DNA of 64,000 bases from an uncultured Christensenellaceae bacterium (GTDB lineage: Bacteria; Bacillota; Clostridia; Christensenellales; UBA3700): assembly GCA_944381325.1 (NCBI GenBank), contig CALWKS010000006.1, forward strand, positions 1-64,000, given 5' to 3'. The position numbers and the translations under genes are program-made. Under the pieces are notes generated by a model. The model saw only the letters and a program-made list of their open reading frames with translations. It searched no databases and was not told the DNA's origin. Below, in pieces: positions 34,964-47,095 of the stretch (position 1 is its first letter; each line of letters begins with the position of its first letter).

Positions 34964-37177
34964 TTATCCGTTCTTCCTTTTGTAAGTGTCTTTTATGAAA
35001 TCCGAAAGAAGACTGTATCTCTTTGCTGTATAGTTGTTTTTTACCATTTTCTCTATATTTTCGGTCGCTCCTACAAGCACCACCATATTCTTTGCACGGG
35101 TAACAGCTGTATAAAGCAGATTGCGCGTTAAGATCATATAGTTTCCGCTCGTAACCGCGATTATCACGACGGGAAACTCGCTGCCCTGAGACTTGTGCAC
35201 GGATATCGCGTAAGCGAGAGTGAGCTCGTCAAAATCGCCCTGTCTGTATATCACCCTCTTTCCGTCATCGAATGCGACTTTGAGCGACGGCTCTTTGTCG
35301 TCGACTTCTTCTATATAGCCTATATCTCCGTTGAACACTCCCGTGCCCGTCGTCAGATCGTCGGGATTCTGCCACTCTAGCTGATAGTCGTTGACGGTAT
35401 GCATTACCTTGTCGCCCTTTCTGAATATGCGGTTGCCCACCTGAAGTTGCGGCTTTCCTCCGAACGGGTTGAGTGTCTCCTGAAGGCGGATATTCATGTT
35501 TTCAACACCTATTATACCCTTTTTCATAGGACAAAGCACCTGAATATCCTTGGGAGAAACGCCTGCGTATGCGGGGATTCTCCTTGCGACCATATCTGTT
35601 ATGGTATTGAGCGCGGCAGTCGCGTCAGCCTTATTGTCAACGAAAAAGTCCTTGCATTTGTTGTCGATCACGGGCATAAGTCCCTTATTTATCCTGTGCG
35701 CGTTGGTAACGATGTAGCTGTCCTCTCCCTGGCGGTATATATGTGTGAGATAACTCACGGGGACGAGTCCGCAGTTTATGATATCGGCAAGCACGTTTCC
35801 CGCTCCCACCGAAGGCAACTGATCTTTATCTCCCACCATTATCAGCCTTCCGCCGTATTTTATAGACCTGATCAGCGCGTTGAACACATATTCGTCGCAC
35901 ATACTGACCTCGTCGACTATAACTACGTCCTGCTCCAGTTTTGTATTTTCGTTGAAAGTGAAATGCCCCTTTCCGCCCGTAAAATCCAGATCGAGAAGTC
36001 TGTGGATCGTCTTTGCTTCAAGCCCCGTCGCCTCGCTCAGTCGCTTTGCCGCTCTTCCCGTAGGTGCGCACAGACAGACCGAATAATTGCGTGCGCGGAG
36101 TATCTCTATAATGCACTGAATTATCGTGGTTTTTCCCGTACCCGGACCGCCAGTTATAACGTTTACGCAGCTGTCAAGGCAACTGCGTATAGCGGCGCGC
36201 TGTCCTTCGTGCAGTTTGATTTTCCTGACCTTCTCGTATTCGTCCAGGTCTTTTTCGACGTCGAGAGAAAGAGAAAGTCCTCCCGCGTTCAGACCTACGA
36301 TATGAGCCGCTATAGACTGCTCGCAGACGTAATTGCGCGCGTGCATGATTACTTCTTTGCCGTCTTTATCCAGCCTTACTATCTTCCCTTCTACTTCGCA
36401 GTCGCAGAGAGCTTCGGATATGAGTTCCTCTACGTTGTCGTCATCGAGTGAAAGAAGTTTGTCCGCTTCGTTTATAAGTTCGTTTCTCGGCAGATAAGTA
36501 TGTCCGTTTTTGTCCATAGCGTCTTTAAGCAGATAGACAAGCGCGGCGCTTATTCTGAACTTGCTGTTTGCAGGGATTCCCGTAAGCTTTGCGATTTTGT
36601 CCGCGGTGATAAAACCTATGCCGTCTACATCATCGACAAGCCTGTAAGGATTCTGCTCTATGATACGCCTTGTGGAAGCCTCGTAAGCCTTATAAATTCT
36701 CAGCGCGGTGTTAAGCGGCACGCCGTAGCCCTGAAGATAGACTATGGTCTCCTGCATTTCGCGCAAAGACATATACGTCTCGTTTATCGCCATAGCCTTT
36801 TTAACGGATATGCCCTTGACTTCCGCCAGTTTTGAAGGATCTGTTTCTATAATATTCAGCGCGTTTTCTCCGAATTTTTCTACAATTGCGTAAGCCGTAA
36901 CCTCGCCAATTCCCTTAAAAAGACCGCTTGAAAGGTATTTGAACACAGCGTCTTTCGTGGTGGGGGGCTTAACGGTTACCTGCTCAACTGCAAACTGCTC
37001 TCCGAACTTGGAATTGTTGACCCATTCTCCTTCGACCTCGACGACCTCTCCTGCCGTTACAGGCGGAAAAACGCCCACCGCGGTGCAAGGCATAGGATTT
37101 ACGTCCAGCCAGACAACGCTGTAGCCGTTTTCTATATTTCTGTAAACTATTTCGAGTATCGTTCCACTGAGTCTCAT
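34964..37177 (-). CDS. recD2: RecD2-type DNA helicase
   Basis: 737 residues of the SF1B helicase RecD2 (YrrC), a 5'-3' helicase for replication and repair in bacteria lacking RecBCD. The N-terminal region holds tandem helix-hairpin-helix-like segments (SSGLFKGIGEVTA, LAEVKGISVKKA, DDVDGIGFITA). Walker A is GGPGTGKT (343-350), then VVDEVSM (motif II), MVGDKDQLPSVGAGNVL (motif III) and YAISVHKSQGSEFP plus TAVTRAKNMVVLVG at the C-terminal UvrD-like domain. The SH3-like domain is GDIGYIEEVD. GGAG before ATG. Transcribed alone between two terminators. Confidence 0.95.
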   Translation of the reverse strand: MRLSGTILEIVYRNIENGYSVVWLDVNPMPCTAVGVFPPVTAGEVVEVEGEWVNNSKFGEQFAVEQVTVKPPTTKDAVFKYLSSGLFKGIGEVTAYAIVEKFGENALNIIETDPSKLAEVKGISVKKAMAINETYMSLREMQETIVYLQGYGVPLNTALRIYKAYEASTRRIIEQNPYRLVDDVDGIGFITADKIAKLTGIPANSKFRISAALVYLLKDAMDKNGHTYLPRNELINEADKLLSLDDDNVEELISEALCDCEVEGKIVRLDKDGKEVIMHARNYVCEQSIAAHIVGLNAGGLSLSLDVEKDLDEYEKVRKIKLHEGQRAAIRSCLDSCVNVITGGPGTGKTTIIQCIIEILRARNYSVCLCAPTGRAAKRLSEATGLEAKTIHRLLDLDFTGGKGHFTFNENTKLEQDVVIVDEVSMCDEYVFNALIRSIKYGGRLIMVGDKDQLPSVGAGNVLADIINCGLVPVSYLTHIYRQGEDSYIVTNAHRINKGLMPVIDNKCKDFFVDNKADATAALNTITDMVARRIPAYAGVSPKDIQVLCPMKKGIIGVENMNIRLQETLNPFGGKPQLQVGNRIFRKGDKVMHTVNDYQLEWQNPDDLTTGTGVFNGDIGYIEEVDDKEPSLKVAFDDGKRVIYRQGDFDELTLAYAISVHKSQGSEFPVVIIAVTSGNYMILTRNLLYTAVTRAKNMVVLVGATENIEKMVKNNYTAKRYSLLSDFIKDTYKRKNG

Positions 37178-37315
37178 ATCTCTCCGTCAATTCAGATTTA
37201 ATAGTTTGCGCGCTAAGTTATGCGTTTTTTATGGTAAATGATCTGTTCAGATTGTTGTGTCATTCAAGCGCAATCATATTGCGTGAAAGTTCATATCAGA
37301 CGATATTTATTCCTC

Positions 37316-37356
37316 AATAAAAAACCGAGAGCGGCAACGGATGACCGTCGTCGCTC
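37316..37356 (-). terminator. metK terminator
   Basis: 12-bp stem GAGCGACGACGG/CCGTTGCCGCTC (one mismatch, one wobble) with a TCAT loop, then TCGGTTTTTT on minus. The 140 nt between it and recD2 hold an inverted repeat CGCAAT-CAT-ATTGCG at 37269-37283, of unknown role. Confidence 0.85.
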
Positions 37357-37403
37357 TTTCATTATAACTCATTCTTAAAGAATTTTACAGTAAAATCTGC
37401 GCT

Positions 37404-38591
37404 TCACGCATATTTTTTTACAGCTTCTCTGAGTGCGTCTTTCTTGTCGGTTTCTTCCCATCTGAAGCCGCAGTCCTCTCTGCCGAAGTGTCCGTAGTTA
37501 GTCGTCTTGGCAAACTGGGGCTTTCTGAGTTGCAACGTGTCGATTATAGCCTGCGGGCGCAGGTCGAAAACTTCTGCCACAGCCTTTGCGATAACCTCGT
37601 CGTCATATTTGCCCGTACCGAATGTGTTTATCTGCACCGCAACGGGTTTTGCAACGCCGATAGCGTAAGCGATATCCAGCTGACATTTGTCCGCCAGACC
37701 TGCCGCAACGACGTTCTTGCATACGTAACGCGCCATATAGCAAGCGCTTCTGTCAACCTTGGTGCTGTCCTTGCCGCTGAAAGCGCCGCCGCCGTGGGGG
37801 CAATAACCGCCGTAGCTGTCAACTATTATCTTTCTGCCAGTAAGACCGCTGTCGCCGTGAGGTCCGCCGATGACGAATCTTCCCGTGGGATTGATAAAAT
37901 ACTTAGTATTTCCGTCGGTAAGTCCTGCGGGAATAACGGCGTCTATAACGTACTTTCTGACGTCTTTTCTTACAGTCTCTATATCTACGTCAGCGCTGTG
38001 CTGAGTGGACACTACCACCGCCTCTATTCTTGCTACTTTGTCGTCGTGATATTCGACGGTGACCTGCGCCTTGCCGTCAGGTCTGAGGTAGCTCAGGATG
38101 CCCTGCTTTCTGACCTCTGAAAGACGTCTCGTGAGCGCATGAGCGTAAGTGATTGCGGCAGGCATCAGCTGCGGAGTTTCGTTGCAGGCAAAACCGAACA
38201 CCATACCCTGGTCGCCCGCGCCTATCTTGTCGTAGTCGTCGCCGGTAACTTTGCTTTCAACGCTGCTGTCAACGCCCATGGCGATATCTGCAGACTGCTT
38301 GTCGAGGCGTATCATGACCTCGCACTTTGCGCCGTCAAAACCCTTCTCCTCGTCGTCGTAACCGATATCGAGAACTGCTTTTCTTGCGATCTTTTCATAG
38401 TCTACCTTAGCGGAAGACGTGATCTCGCCCGTTATAAGAGCAAACCCCGTATTGCAGCAGGTTTCAACCGCAACGCGGCTCATCGGGTCCTGTTCGAGAA
38501 GGGCGTCAAGCACGCTGTCAGAAATCTTATCGCATACTTTATCGGGATGTCCTTCGGTTACGCTTTCGCTTGTAAACAATCTCTTTTTCAT
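37404..38591 (-). CDS. metK: S-adenosylmethionine synthase
   Basis: 395 residues. Makes SAM from methionine and ATP. Signatures: [21 protein letters not shown] at the N-terminus, [15 protein letters not shown], the Gly-rich P-loop-like [17 protein letters not shown], and GHFGRED near the C-terminus. The catalytic and metal residues in these motifs are intact. GGAGA precedes the ATG. Expression is controlled by a SAM-I riboswitch with a terminator in the 180-nt leader, so the enzyme is repressed by its product. It lies downstream of rpoC but on its own regulated transcript. Confidence 0.99.
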   Translation of the reverse strand: MKKRLFTSESVTEGHPDKVCDKISDSVLDALLEQDPMSRVAVETCCNTGFALITGEITSSAKVDYEKIARKAVLDIGYDDEEKGFDGAKCEVMIRLDKQSADIAMGVDSSVESKVTGDDYDKIGAGDQGMVFGFACNETPQLMPAAITYAHALTRRLSEVRKQGILSYLRPDGKAQVTVEYHDDKVARIEAVVVSTQHSADVDIETVRKDVRKYVIDAVIPAGLTDGNTKYFINPTGRFVIGGPHGDSGLTGRKIIVDSYGGYCPHGGGAFSGKDSTKVDRSACYMARYVCKNVVAAGLADKCQLDIAYAIGVAKPVAVQINTFGTGKYDDEVIAKAVAEVFDLRPQAIIDTLQLRKPQFAKTTNYGHFGREDCGFRWEETDKKDALREAVKKYA

Positions 38592-38606
38592 AGTTTTTCT
38601 CTCCGT

Positions 38607-38639
38607 AAAAAATTTGCGGCGCTCAAAAGACAGCGCCGC
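38607..38639 (-). terminator. Riboswitch-controlled terminator before metK
   Basis: Perfect 8-bp stem GCGGCGCT/AGCGCCGC with an 8-nt loop, then AAATTTTTT on minus, ending 15 nt before the metK ATG. It also closes transcription arriving from rpoBC. Confidence 0.9.
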
Positions 38640-38647
38640 AAAAGGTA

Positions 38648-38744
38648 ATTCTATCTTTCAAGTAATCTTGCGGAATTTAGCACCCGCCATTGTCGGGTTG
38701 CTGTGCGATCGCAGGGTCCGTCCCTCCCGCACTCTTCATAGAAT
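38648..38744 (-). promoter_or_regulatory. SAM-I (S-box) riboswitch
   Basis: The minus strand shows the S-box layout. P1 arms are ATTCTAT and ATAGAAT at the two ends. In between come GAAGAG followed by GGAGGGAC, then CAGCAACC, a small hairpin, GGTGCTAAATTCC, GCAAG and TGAAAGAT. These are the conserved SAM-I core blocks in order and spacing. The terminator at 38607-38639 is the expression platform, so high SAM switches metK off. Confidence 0.96.
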
Positions 38745-38771
38745 GTTTTTTTATTAAGTTGTAAGGTTTTC

Positions 38772-41700
38772 TCAGTCGTCGATATCCTCTTCAGCCGCGA
38801 ACTTGCCGGAGATATCCTCTTCGACGATGTTGCTGCCGACTGAATTCTGAGGAACTGCAACGATGTTGCGGTACAGCTTCATACCCGTACCAGCAGGGAT
38901 AAGTTTACCGAGAATGACGTTCTCTTTGAGTCCTCTGAGGTGGTCTACCTTGTTCTTGATAGCCGCGTCGGTAAGAACTCTTGCCGTTTCCTGGAATGAA
39001 GCCGCAGACAGGAAGGATTCGCTTGCGAGAGCCGCCTTGGTAATACCGAGGAGGGTACGCTTTGCAGTCGCGGGTCTGCCGCCTGCTTCGAGGGTCTTCT
39101 CGTTCTCGTCTTCGTAAGTGAAGATGTCGACGTATTCGCCCGGGAGCATATTGGTATCGCCCTGAGACTCGATCTTTACGTTTCTCAGCATCTGTCTGAT
39201 GATGACTTCTGTATGTTTATCGTTAATTTCAACGCCCGCGCTGCGGTATGCAGACTGAACTTCCTTGATAAGGTAGTCCTGAGCGCCCTTGACGCCCTTC
39301 GTGCGCAGAATATCCTGCGGATAAATGCTACCCTGAGTGAGCGGGTCGCCTGCTTCGATCTTGTCGCCGCTCTTGACGATGACTTTCTGATTGAAGCTGA
39401 GCTTGTATTCTTCTGCTTCGCTGCCGTCGTCCGGAGTAACGGTGACGGTCTTCTTGTCCTCAGAGACGGTAACGGTACCGGTCTTTTCAGATACGAGAGC
39501 AAGACCCTTAGGCTTGCGCGCTTCGAACAATTCTTCGACACGCGGGAGACCCTGAGTAATGTCTTCGCTGACCGCGACACCACCGGTGTGAAACGTTCTC
39601 ATCGTAAGCTGAGTACCGGGCTCGCCGATTGACTGCGCCGCGATAACGCCTACCGCTTCGCCCAGCTTCACGGGGTTGCCTGAAGCCATATTCTTGCCGT
39701 AGCACTTTGCGCATACGCCGTGCTTTGTACGGCAGGTCAGGACGCTTCTAATTCTGACAGCGGTAACGCCTGCCTTTTCGATCTCCTTCGCCATATCGCT
39801 GCTGATGAGCGTATCCTTGAGGCAAATAACTTCGCCCGTTTCGGGATTGACGATATCGTCCATACAGTATCTGCCGTCGATACGGTCCTTGAGGGGTTCG
39901 AGCCCGGGGATTGCGGTAACGACAACACCCTTTGTATCTCCGCAATCCTGCTCGTTGACGATGATTGCCTGAGAGATATCGACAAGACGTCTGGTAAGAT
40001 AACCTGAGTCTGCCGTCTTAAGAGCGGTATCCGCAAGACCTTTACGACCGCCGTGCGACGAAATGAAGTATTCGAGGACGGTAAGACCTTCACGGTAGTT
40101 AGCCTTGACAGGGAGCTCGATGACTTTACCTGACGGGTCACGTACAAGACCTCTCATACCGCAAAGCTGTGATATCTGGTTCTTGTTACCACGCGCACCT
40201 GAGTTCGCCATCATCCAGATCGGGTTGAACTCACCGAGGAAGTCAGGGCTCTTTTCGTCGAACAGGAGGTTGTTGACTTCGTCTTTAGCGTCCTGCCACA
40301 GCTTGACTATCTGACGGTATCTGTCTTCTTCTGTCAGACGACCTCTCTTATACTGTTTTTCAATGCTGAGAACGTTTTCTTCAGCCTTTTTGATGATTTC
40401 GCCTTTCTTATCAGGAATGTGCATATCGAAGATAGATGCGGTGACCGCGCCAATGGTCGAATATTTGTAACCCTGAGCCTTGATCTTGTCAAGGACGATG
40501 GAAGTTTCTGTAGCGCCCTTGTATTTGAAGCAGTTGTCAACGATCTGAGACAGCTGTTTCTTTCCTACGAGGAAGTCGATTTCAAGGTCGAGCTTCTGTT
40601 CAGGCGTTTCTCTGGGCACAAAGTGCAGATCCTGAGGAATAGCCTGGTTGAATATCACTCTGCCGATAGTGGTGTGCAGATTCTTGTGATATTTGACGCC
40701 GTCGATTTCCTTTTCGACACGGATATAAACCTGTGACTGAAGGTCTATCTGCTTGAGCTGATAAGCCATCATAGCTTCTGCAGGATTGCGGAAATGTCTG
40801 CCTTCGCCGAGACCGCCCGGCTTTATCATAGTAAGATAATAAGAACCGATGACCATATCCTGAGTCGGAGAAACGATAGGCTTACCGTCGCTCAGCTTGA
40901 GAATGTTGTTGGTTGAAAGCATCAGGAATCTCGCTTCTGCTCTCGCCTCAATAGAAAGAGGAACGTGAACTGCCATCTGGTCGCCGTCGAAGTCCGCGTT
41001 GAACGCGCCGCAGACGAGCGGGTGCAGCTTGATAGCTCTGCCTTCTACGAGCACGGGTTCAAACGCCTGAATACCAAGTCTGTGAAGTGTAGGCGCACGG
41101 TTGAGGAGTACGGGGTGGTCTTTGATGACCTCTTCGAGGATATCCCATACCGCGACGTCCTTTGCTTTTTCTATAACGCGCTTAGCGTTCTTGATATTCT
41201 GGCACTTGCCGCTGTCGACAAGTTTTTTGATAACGAACGGCTTGAACAGTTCGAGAGCCATTTCCTTAGGAATACCGCACTGGTACATCTTAAGTTCAGG
41301 ACCGACGACGATAACCGAACGACCTGAATAGTCGACACGCTTACCGAGAAGGTTCTGACGGAAACGTCCCTGCTTACCTCTGAGCATAGCGGTCAGCGAC
41401 TTGAGTTCTCTGTTGCCGGGACCTACGACTGCCTTGCCTCTTCTGCCGTTTTCGATAAGAGAGTCAACAGCTTCCTGAAGCATTCTCTTTTCGTTTCTTA
41501 CGATGATATCGGGCGCGCCGAGATCGAGCAGCTTCTTCAGACGGTTGTTACGATTGATAACTCTTCTGTAAAGATCGTTGAGGTCGCTGGTCGCGTATCT
41601 GCCGCCGTCGAGCGGGACCATAGGTCTGAGTTCAGGCGGAAGTACGGGGAGAACGTCGAGGATCATCCATTCCGGACGGGTGTTGCCCGTGCGGAACGCT

Positions 41701-42344
41701 TCGATGACTTCAAGTCTCTTGACAGCCTTCAGCTTACGCTGGCTGGAGGTGGTGTCAATGATCTTCTTGAGCTCTTCGCACTCTTTGTCGAGATCGATTT
41801 CAGCAAGCAGTTCCTTGATTGCTTCTGCGCCCATTCCGACGCGGAAAGAACCGCTGCCGAACGCCTCTAGAGCGTCCTGATATTCTTTATCGTCAATGAT
41901 CTGTTTCTTAACGAAATTTGTCGCACCCGGGTCAATTACGATATACTTTATAAAGTAAAGTACCATCTCGACGTCTCGCGGGGACATATCCAGTGCAAGG
42001 CTTATTCTCGAAGGAACGCCCTTGAAGTACCAGATGTGGGATACGGGAGAAGCGAGTTCGATATGCCCCATTCTCTCACGTCTTACCTTGGCACGTGTAA
42101 CTTCAACGCCGCACTTGTCGCAGATAACGCCTTTATATCTTATTCTCTTATATTTACCGCAGTGGCACTCCCAGTCCTTAGTAGGTCCGAAAATTCTTTC
42201 ACAGAACAGACCGTCCTTTTCAGGTTTCTGAGTTCTGTAGTTGATGGTTTCGGGCTTGGTTACCTCGCCGTGAGACCAGGACCTGATTTTTTCAGGAGAC
42301 GCAACGCCTATTTGTATCGAGTCGAAATTGTTTACTTCTGACAT
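38772..42344 (-). CDS. rpoC: DNA-directed RNA polymerase beta' subunit
   Basis: 1190 residues. The N-terminal zinc-binding domain has [20 protein letters not shown]. The active-site Mg loop [12 protein letters not shown], the rim/bridge region and the second zinc site ([13 protein letters not shown]) are present. Near-universal [28 protein letters not shown] is the trigger-loop-adjacent stretch. No large insertion compared with Bacillus beta'. It starts 11 nt after the rpoB stop with AAGGAGG. Confidence 0.99.
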   Translation of the reverse strand: MSEVNNFDSIQIGVASPEKIRSWSHGEVTKPETINYRTQKPEKDGLFCERIFGPTKDWECHCGKYKRIRYKGVICDKCGVEVTRAKVRRERMGHIELASPVSHIWYFKGVPSRISLALDMSPRDVEMVLYFIKYIVIDPGATNFVKKQIIDDKEYQDALEAFGSGSFRVGMGAEAIKELLAEIDLDKECEELKKIIDTTSSQRKLKAVKRLEVIEAFRTGNTRPEWMILDVLPVLPPELRPMVPLDGGRYATSDLNDLYRRVINRNNRLKKLLDLGAPDIIVRNEKRMLQEAVDSLIENGRRGKAVVGPGNRELKSLTAMLRGKQGRFRQNLLGKRVDYSGRSVIVVGPELKMYQCGIPKEMALELFKPFVIKKLVDSGKCQNIKNAKRVIEKAKDVAVWDILEEVIKDHPVLLNRAPTLHRLGIQAFEPVLVEGRAIKLHPLVCGAFNADFDGDQMAVHVPLSIEARAEARFLMLSTNNILKLSDGKPIVSPTQDMVIGSYYLTMIKPGGLGEGRHFRNPAEAMMAYQLKQIDLQSQVYIRVEKEIDGVKYHKNLHTTIGRVIFNQAIPQDLHFVPRETPEQKLDLEIDFLVGKKQLSQIVDNCFKYKGATETSIVLDKIKAQGYKYSTIGAVTASIFDMHIPDKKGEIIKKAEENVLSIEKQYKRGRLTEEDRYRQIVKLWQDAKDEVNNLLFDEKSPDFLGEFNPIWMMANSGARGNKNQISQLCGMRGLVRDPSGKVIELPVKANYREGLTVLEYFISSHGGRKGLADTALKTADSGYLTRRLVDISQAIIVNEQDCGDTKGVVVTAIPGLEPLKDRIDGRYCMDDIVNPETGEVICLKDTLISSDMAKEIEKAGVTAVRIRSVLTCRTKHGVCAKCYGKNMASGNPVKLGEAVGVIAAQSIGEPGTQLTMRTFHTGGVAVSEDITQGLPRVEELFEARKPKGLALVSEKTGTVTVSEDKKTVTVTPDDGSEAEEYKLSFNQKVIVKSGDKIEAGDPLTQGSIYPQDILRTKGVKGAQDYLIKEVQSAYRSAGVEINDKHTEVIIRQMLRNVKIESQGDTNMLPGEYVDIFTYEDENEKTLEAGGRPATAKRTLLGITKAALASESFLSAASFQETARVLTDAAIKNKVDHLRGLKENVILGKLIPAGTGMKLYRNIVAVPQNSVGSNIVEEDISGKFAAEEDIDD

Positions 42345-42355
42345 ATACTACCTCC

Positions 42356-45300
42356 TTATTCGTTGTCGTCGTCAGACGAATTGAACAGATCGCCGTCGTC
42401 GCCGTCGCCCATATCGTCGAACAGGCTGGCTTCGCCGAACATAGAGGACTCGTCTCCGATACCGAATACGTCCTCTTCTTCTCCGGACGACAAATCGAAT
42501 GCGTCGACCTCGTCGAGCTCCTGCTCTTTTTCGGGAACGTAATCGATATCCTCGTCAACGTTCTCTCTGAGACCGATCTCTTCTTTGTTCTCGTTGAGCA
42601 CTTTAACGTCAAGCGCGAGACCCTGGAATTCCTTGATAAGAACCTTGAAGGATTCAGGCGTACCCGGCTCGCTGATCGTGCTGCCCTTTACTATCGACTC
42701 GTAAGTCTTGACACGTCCTACAACGTCGTCTGACTTGACGGTCAGGATTTCCTGCAGTATGTGAGAAGCGCCGTACGCTTCGAGTGCCCAGACTTCCATT
42801 TCACCGAATCTCTGACCACCGAACTGCGCCTTACCGCCGAGAGGCTGCTGTGTAACAAGGCTGTACGGACCGGTCGAACGCGCGTGGATCTTGTCGTCGA
42901 CAAGGTGGATTAGTTTGAGCATATACATGTAACCGACCGTAACGGGGTTTTCGAACTTCTCGCCCGTTCTGCCGTCGAAGAGCTCCATCTTTCCGCTTGC
43001 GGGCAGATTGTTCTCTGCAAACAGCTCTTTGATGTCGGATTCTTTTGCACCGTCGAAGACGGGGGTTGCGATCTTCCAGTCAAGCAGTTTAGCTACAAAA
43101 CCGAGGTGCACTTCGAAGACCTGACCGATGTTCATACGTGAAGGAACGCCCATCGGGTTGAGCACTATCTGAAGCGGAGTGCCGTCTGCCAGGAAAGGCA
43201 TATCCTCTTTGGGAAGAACTCTCGAAACAACGCCCTTGTTACCGTGGCGGCCTGCCATCTTATCGCCTACGCCGAGCTTACGCTTCTGAGCGATATAGAC
43301 TCTGACGACCTTTGTAACGCCCGGGGGAAGTTCGTCCTTATTCTCTCTCGTGAAGACTTTGACGTCAACGACGATACCGCTCTGTCCGTGAGGAACTTTG
43401 AGAGAGGTGTCTCTGACTTCTCTTGCCTTTTCACCGAAGATAGCTCTCAAAAGTCTTTCTTCGGGAGTGAGTTCGGTTTCGCCCTTTGGGGTAACTCTTC
43501 CTACGAGAATGTCGCCGCTGTGTACTTCTGCGCCGACCATGATGATACCGTTGTCGTCGAGGTACTTGAGCGCGTCGTCGCCAAGGTTGGGGATATCGCG
43601 CGTGATCTGCTCTTCGCCCAGTCTCGTATCACGGCTTTCTATTTCATATTCTTCTATATGGATAGAAGTAAATACGTCGTCTTTTACAAGGTCTTCACTG
43701 ATAAGGATAGCGTCCTCGTAGTTGTAACCTTCCCAGCTCATGTAGCCGATAAGGATGTTTCTGCCGAGAGAAAGCTCGCCGTTGTCGGTTGAAGGACCGT
43801 CTGCAAGAACCATGCCCTTGACGACCTTCTGACCTACGTTTACGATAGGCTTCTGATTGATGCAGGTGCCGTTGTTTGATCTCTCGAACTTCTGCAGCTT
43901 GTAAACGTCTACGTCGCCGTCAGCTCTTTCCACAACAATTCTCGTCGCATCCATGCTCTTGACGAAGCCGTCGTTCTTTGCGATAACCATGACGCCTGAG
44001 TCGTAAGCGATCTTGTGCTCCATGCCGGTTGCGATGATAGGAGCCTGAGTGCGCAGAAGCGGAACTGCCTGACGCTGCATGTTTGAACCCATCAGCGCAC
44101 GCGACGTATCGTCGTTTTCGAGGAACGGAACGAGGGATGCCGCAACTGAAATGAGCTGCTTGGGCGAAACGTCCATATAGTCTACGATACGCTTGTCCAC
44201 CGCACGGATGTCTTCTCTGATACGGCAGGTAACGCGGTCTTCGACGAATCTGCTGTTTTCGTCAAGCGGAGTGTTTGCCTGAGCGACAACGTACTTGTCT
44301 TCTTCGTCCGCCTGCAGATAATCTACGTGGTCGGTAACGACAATATCGACGATCTCGCCGTTTTCGTCGTACTTTCTCTCTACCTTGCGGTAAGGAGCTT
44401 CGATAAAGCCGTACTCGTTGACTCTCGCATAGGTAGCAAGAGATGAGATAAGACCGATGTTCTGACCTTCAGGGGTCTCGATCGGGCACAGACGGCCGTA
44501 GTGAGAATAGTTGACGTCGCGGACTTCGAAGCTTGCGCGTTCTCTGTTGAGACCGCCGGGTCCGAGAGCTGACAGCTTTCTCTTATGCGTAAGTTCTGCT
44601 ATCGGGTTGTGGTGATCCATGAACTGAGACAGCTGAGAACTTCCGAAGAATTCTTTGATAACGCTGGTTACGGGCTTGATATTGATAAAGGACTGCGCCT
44701 TGTGGTCGCCCGCGTCCTGCGTGATGGACATACGCTCTTTGATAACTCTGTCCAGTCTCGCCATACCTATACGGAGCTGATTCTGAAGCAGTTCGCCTAC
44801 AGATCTTACTCTGCGGTTTGCGAGGTGGTCGATATTGTCGGTAACGCCGAAACCGTGTACGAGACCCAGGTTGTAGCATACCGAAGAAATAATATCGTCG
44901 ATGGTGATGTGCTTGATCACGAGGTTGTCCTTGTCGGATCTGATGAGAGCCTTGAATTCGTCGTCAGACATATTCTGCTCTTCCTTGATCTTGATAAGGT
45001 TCTTGAGCTCAGGCAGATATACCTTTTCGAGAATGCCGAGAGACTTGGGATCGCACTCTTCGGTATTCCAGCCGAGGTATGCAGCCATATCGACGGTGTT
45101 GTTGCCGGTCAGCTTGAATTCGCCGCCTTCAGGGGTAGCGATATAAGCTACGTTTACGCCGGCGTTCTGAATTTCAACAGCCTTTTCGGGAGCGATGACT
45201 TCTCCTGCGCTTGCAAGAACTTCACCGTCCTCGGTAACGATGTCGCGGGTGATCTTCTGATTCTCGAGTCTGGTAGCGAGAGCCAGCTTCTTGTTGACCT

Positions 45301-46129
45301 TGTATCTTCCGACACGCATGAGGTCATACTTGCGCGCATCGTAGAAAGTGCTTCTGATAAGTTGGGTTACGCCATCCATCGTAGGAATTTCGCCCGGCTT
45401 CATCTTTCTGTAAAGCTCGATCTTAGCGTCGTCTTCGCTCTTAGCGTTGCCGTCCTTTGCGATGGTAGCCTTCAGCATCTCCTCTTCGCCGAACAGTTCG
45501 TAAAGCTGCTGATCGGTGCCGAATCCGAGTGCTCTCATAAGTACGCTTGCAGTAACCTTGCGGGTGCGGTCAACGCTTACCCACAGTATGCCGTTGGCGT
45601 CCTGCTTGAACTCAAGCCATGCGCCTCTGTTGGGCATAACGGTCGTTTCGTATCTCGGAGTACCCGATCTGTCGAGAGTGAACGTGCTGTAAACGCCGGG
45701 GCTTCTTACGAGCTGGCTGACGATAACTCTCTCCGCGCCGTTGATGATAAAGCTTCCGTTCTCGGTCATCAGCGGGAAATCGCCCATGAAGACTTCTTCA
45801 ACGGTAGCTTCGCCGGTGTCGTTGTGAACGAGTCTTACCTTTACCTTGAGCGGCAAAGCGTAAGTAGCGTCGCGGTCCTTGCACTCCTTAATGTCGTACT
45901 TGGGCTTTCCTTCAAGCGAGAAACCGAGGAATTGCAGTTCCATTCTTCCGGCAAAGTCTACGACAGGTGAAAAGTCGTCGAGAACTTCCTGAATGCCTTC
46001 GGTGATAAACTGCTTGTAGGAGTCCTTTTGCAAAGCGATCAGATACGGAATGTCGAGAGTGTCTTTGATCGTAGCAAAGCTCAATCTTTCGGTATTGCCG
46101 TACTTAACCTTGTGAATGTGTTGAGGCAT
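42356..46129 (-). CDS. rpoB: DNA-directed RNA polymerase beta subunit
   Basis: 1257 residues. The rifampicin-binding cluster ([34 protein letters not shown]) reads as wild type, with the usual Ser, Gln, Asp, His and Ser residues. The C-terminal region has [15 protein letters not shown] and [25 protein letters not shown] long acidic C-terminal tail ([15 protein letters not shown] then [10 protein letters not shown]) is an extension of about 70 residues. Promoter is consensus; first gene of rpoBC. It is separated from the L10/L12 operon, with which it is adjacent in most Bacillota. Confidence 0.99.
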   Translation of the reverse strand: MPQHIHKVKYGNTERLSFATIKDTLDIPYLIALQKDSYKQFITEGIQEVLDDFSPVVDFAGRMELQFLGFSLEGKPKYDIKECKDRDATYALPLKVKVRLVHNDTGEATVEEVFMGDFPLMTENGSFIINGAERVIVSQLVRSPGVYSTFTLDRSGTPRYETTVMPNRGAWLEFKQDANGILWVSVDRTRKVTASVLMRALGFGTDQQLYELFGEEEMLKATIAKDGNAKSEDDAKIELYRKMKPGEIPTMDGVTQLIRSTFYDARKYDLMRVGRYKVNKKLALATRLENQKITRDIVTEDGEVLASAGEVIAPEKAVEIQNAGVNVAYIATPEGGEFKLTGNNTVDMAAYLGWNTEECDPKSLGILEKVYLPELKNLIKIKEEQNMSDDEFKALIRSDKDNLVIKHITIDDIISSVCYNLGLVHGFGVTDNIDHLANRRVRSVGELLQNQLRIGMARLDRVIKERMSITQDAGDHKAQSFINIKPVTSVIKEFFGSSQLSQFMDHHNPIAELTHKRKLSALGPGGLNRERASFEVRDVNYSHYGRLCPIETPEGQNIGLISSLATYARVNEYGFIEAPYRKVERKYDENGEIVDIVVTDHVDYLQADEEDKYVVAQANTPLDENSRFVEDRVTCRIREDIRAVDKRIVDYMDVSPKQLISVAASLVPFLENDDTSRALMGSNMQRQAVPLLRTQAPIIATGMEHKIAYDSGVMVIAKNDGFVKSMDATRIVVERADGDVDVYKLQKFERSNNGTCINQKPIVNVGQKVVKGMVLADGPSTDNGELSLGRNILIGYMSWEGYNYEDAILISEDLVKDDVFTSIHIEEYEIESRDTRLGEEQITRDIPNLGDDALKYLDDNGIIMVGAEVHSGDILVGRVTPKGETELTPEERLLRAIFGEKAREVRDTSLKVPHGQSGIVVDVKVFTRENKDELPPGVTKVVRVYIAQKRKLGVGDKMAGRHGNKGVVSRVLPKEDMPFLADGTPLQIVLNPMGVPSRMNIGQVFEVHLGFVAKLLDWKIATPVFDGAKESDIKELFAENNLPASGKMELFDGRTGEKFENPVTVGYMYMLKLIHLVDDKIHARSTGPYSLVTQQPLGGKAQFGGQRFGEMEVWALEAYGASHILQEILTVKSDDVVGRVKTYESIVKGSTISEPGTPESFKVLIKEFQGLALDVKVLNENKEEIGLRENVDEDIDYVPEKEQELDEVDAFDLSSGEEEDVFGIGDESSMFGEASLFDDMGDGDDGDLFNSSDDDNE

Positions 46130-46268
46130 TATAAACCCTCCTTAAAATTTTTCCAACTGAAACGCGCGTATATAAAAACGCGAAAATTTCCCCTTACCCG
46201 ACATCTCTTTTATCCGTCGGCGGGGACCAAATGCTATTTTCTCATTTTACATACTAACGCAAATATAC

Positions 46269-46297
46269 ATTATAAGGAAAACTTCCAACCGTGTCAA
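46269..46297 (-). promoter_or_regulatory. rpoBC promoter
   Basis: Minus strand: perfect TTGACA (46297-46292), 17-nt spacer, perfect TATAAT (46274-46269). AT-rich tracts upstream could act as an UP element. The 130-nt leader ends in AAGGAGG. Confidence 0.92.
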
Positions 46298-46416
46298 CGG
46301 TTTTTTAGAAAATAATTTAAAAAAATCGTACCTGAAGCTTAGGCACGTTCAAATTATATACCGCCCCTCGGCTCTTGTCAAGACCCAATTTCAACAAAAC
46401 CAAAACGTTTTTTTGA

Positions 46417-46449
46417 CAAAAAACCGCCGCGCCATACGGCAACGGCGGT
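46417..46449 (-). terminator. Terminator of the micropeptide cassette locus
   Basis: Stem ACCGCCG/CGGCGGT around a 13-nt inner segment, then six Ts on minus. Located 14 nt after the stop of the downstream cassette. Confidence 0.8.
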
Positions 46450-46462
46450 ATGAAGTCTGTCC

Positions 46463-46972
46463 TTATGCAACAAGGTCGACTATTATTTCCTCTGCGTCTC
46501 CCCCGTGGATAATGACAAAACACTGATCGTTCCCTGAATAGAAACTGAACTCCGAAACGCCGTCCTCGTACACGTTGTATTTCGAGACAATGAACTGATG
46601 GCTCTCGCCGCTCAGATCTACCGTCTGATACTTCTGCTCTGTCGAATAAACGCATTTAAACGCTTCGACGCAGTAAATTTCAACAAGTACGTCTTTCCCG
46701 CCGGACTCAACTGAGACAGTCGCTTTGTTCCCCGCGTCCACCATTCCGAAGAAAAGGTCAGAATATCGAGCGTCTTCGGGCAAAGTGAACAACTCGAATC
46801 CTTGCGAATCGTCTTTTTCTATCGCGGTGAGCGAAGTCAGTTCTTCGGGATTGCCCGTCTTCGTTCTCACTCCCAGTCTCCATATCGCAAGATTTACGGC
46901 ATAAACGTTCGCAAAAATCAACGCAAGAAGCAAAACCGTCAGCACTGTATAAACAGTAATTTTCTTTGTCAT
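46463..46972 (-). CDS. Membrane-anchored protein of cassette copy 2, unknown function
   Basis: 169 residues starting MTKKITVYTVL. One N-terminal membrane helix (about 4-28) is followed by an extracytoplasmic or cytoplasmic domain of about 130 residues. It is clearly paralogous to the gene at 47260. Shared blocks are KKITVYTVL, the Trp in AIW, SLxAI, PEDA, FFG, KATxSVESGGK, VLVEIY, EDGV and the near-terminal VIIHGGDA-EI. The Gly/Lys-rich SVESGGKDVLVEIY is the most conserved core. I recognise no family. GGAGGTG lies 6 nt before ATG 46972; the GTG three codons upstream is part of that ribosome-binding site. It follows its micropeptide by 12 nt. Confidence 0.82.
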   Translation of the reverse strand: MTKKITVYTVLTVLLLALIFANVYAVNLAIWRLGVRTKTGNPEELTSLTAIEKDDSQGFELFTLPEDARYSDLFFGMVDAGNKATVSVESGGKDVLVEIYCVEAFKCVYSTEQKYQTVDLSGESHQFIVSKYNVYEDGVSEFSFYSGNDQCFVIIHGGDAEEIIVDLVA

Positions 46973-46984
46973 AACCGTCACCTC

Positions 46985-47095
46985 CTAAACCACGACCGCG
47001 CAAACTATCATGATGGCCGCAAAGGATACCGCCAGCACCGCTATTGCCGAACTCATAGCGATCACGAATGTTTTGGAAATTTTATCGTTCTTCAT
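46985..47095 (-). CDS. 36-residue membrane micropeptide, cassette copy 2
   Basis: Begins MKNDKISKTFVIAMSS and continues as one hydrophobic helix to the C-terminus (...IMIVCAVVV). Shine-Dalgarno GAAGGAGG lies 6 nt upstream, as strong as any in the window. Its paralogue at 47786 is identical at 21 of 36 positions, with the polar head MKNDKISK fully conserved, which argues for selection at protein level. The cytoplasmic head plus one helix suggests a small subunit or regulator of the membrane protein encoded 12 nt downstream. Too short for routine gene callers. Confidence 0.8.
   Translation of the reverse strand: MKNDKISKTFVIAMSSAIAVLAVSFAAIMIVCAVVV

Noticed and set aside
44585..45970. 461-codon plus-strand ORF
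   Set aside because: Antisense shadow of rpoB; no recognisable family and no ribosome-binding site.
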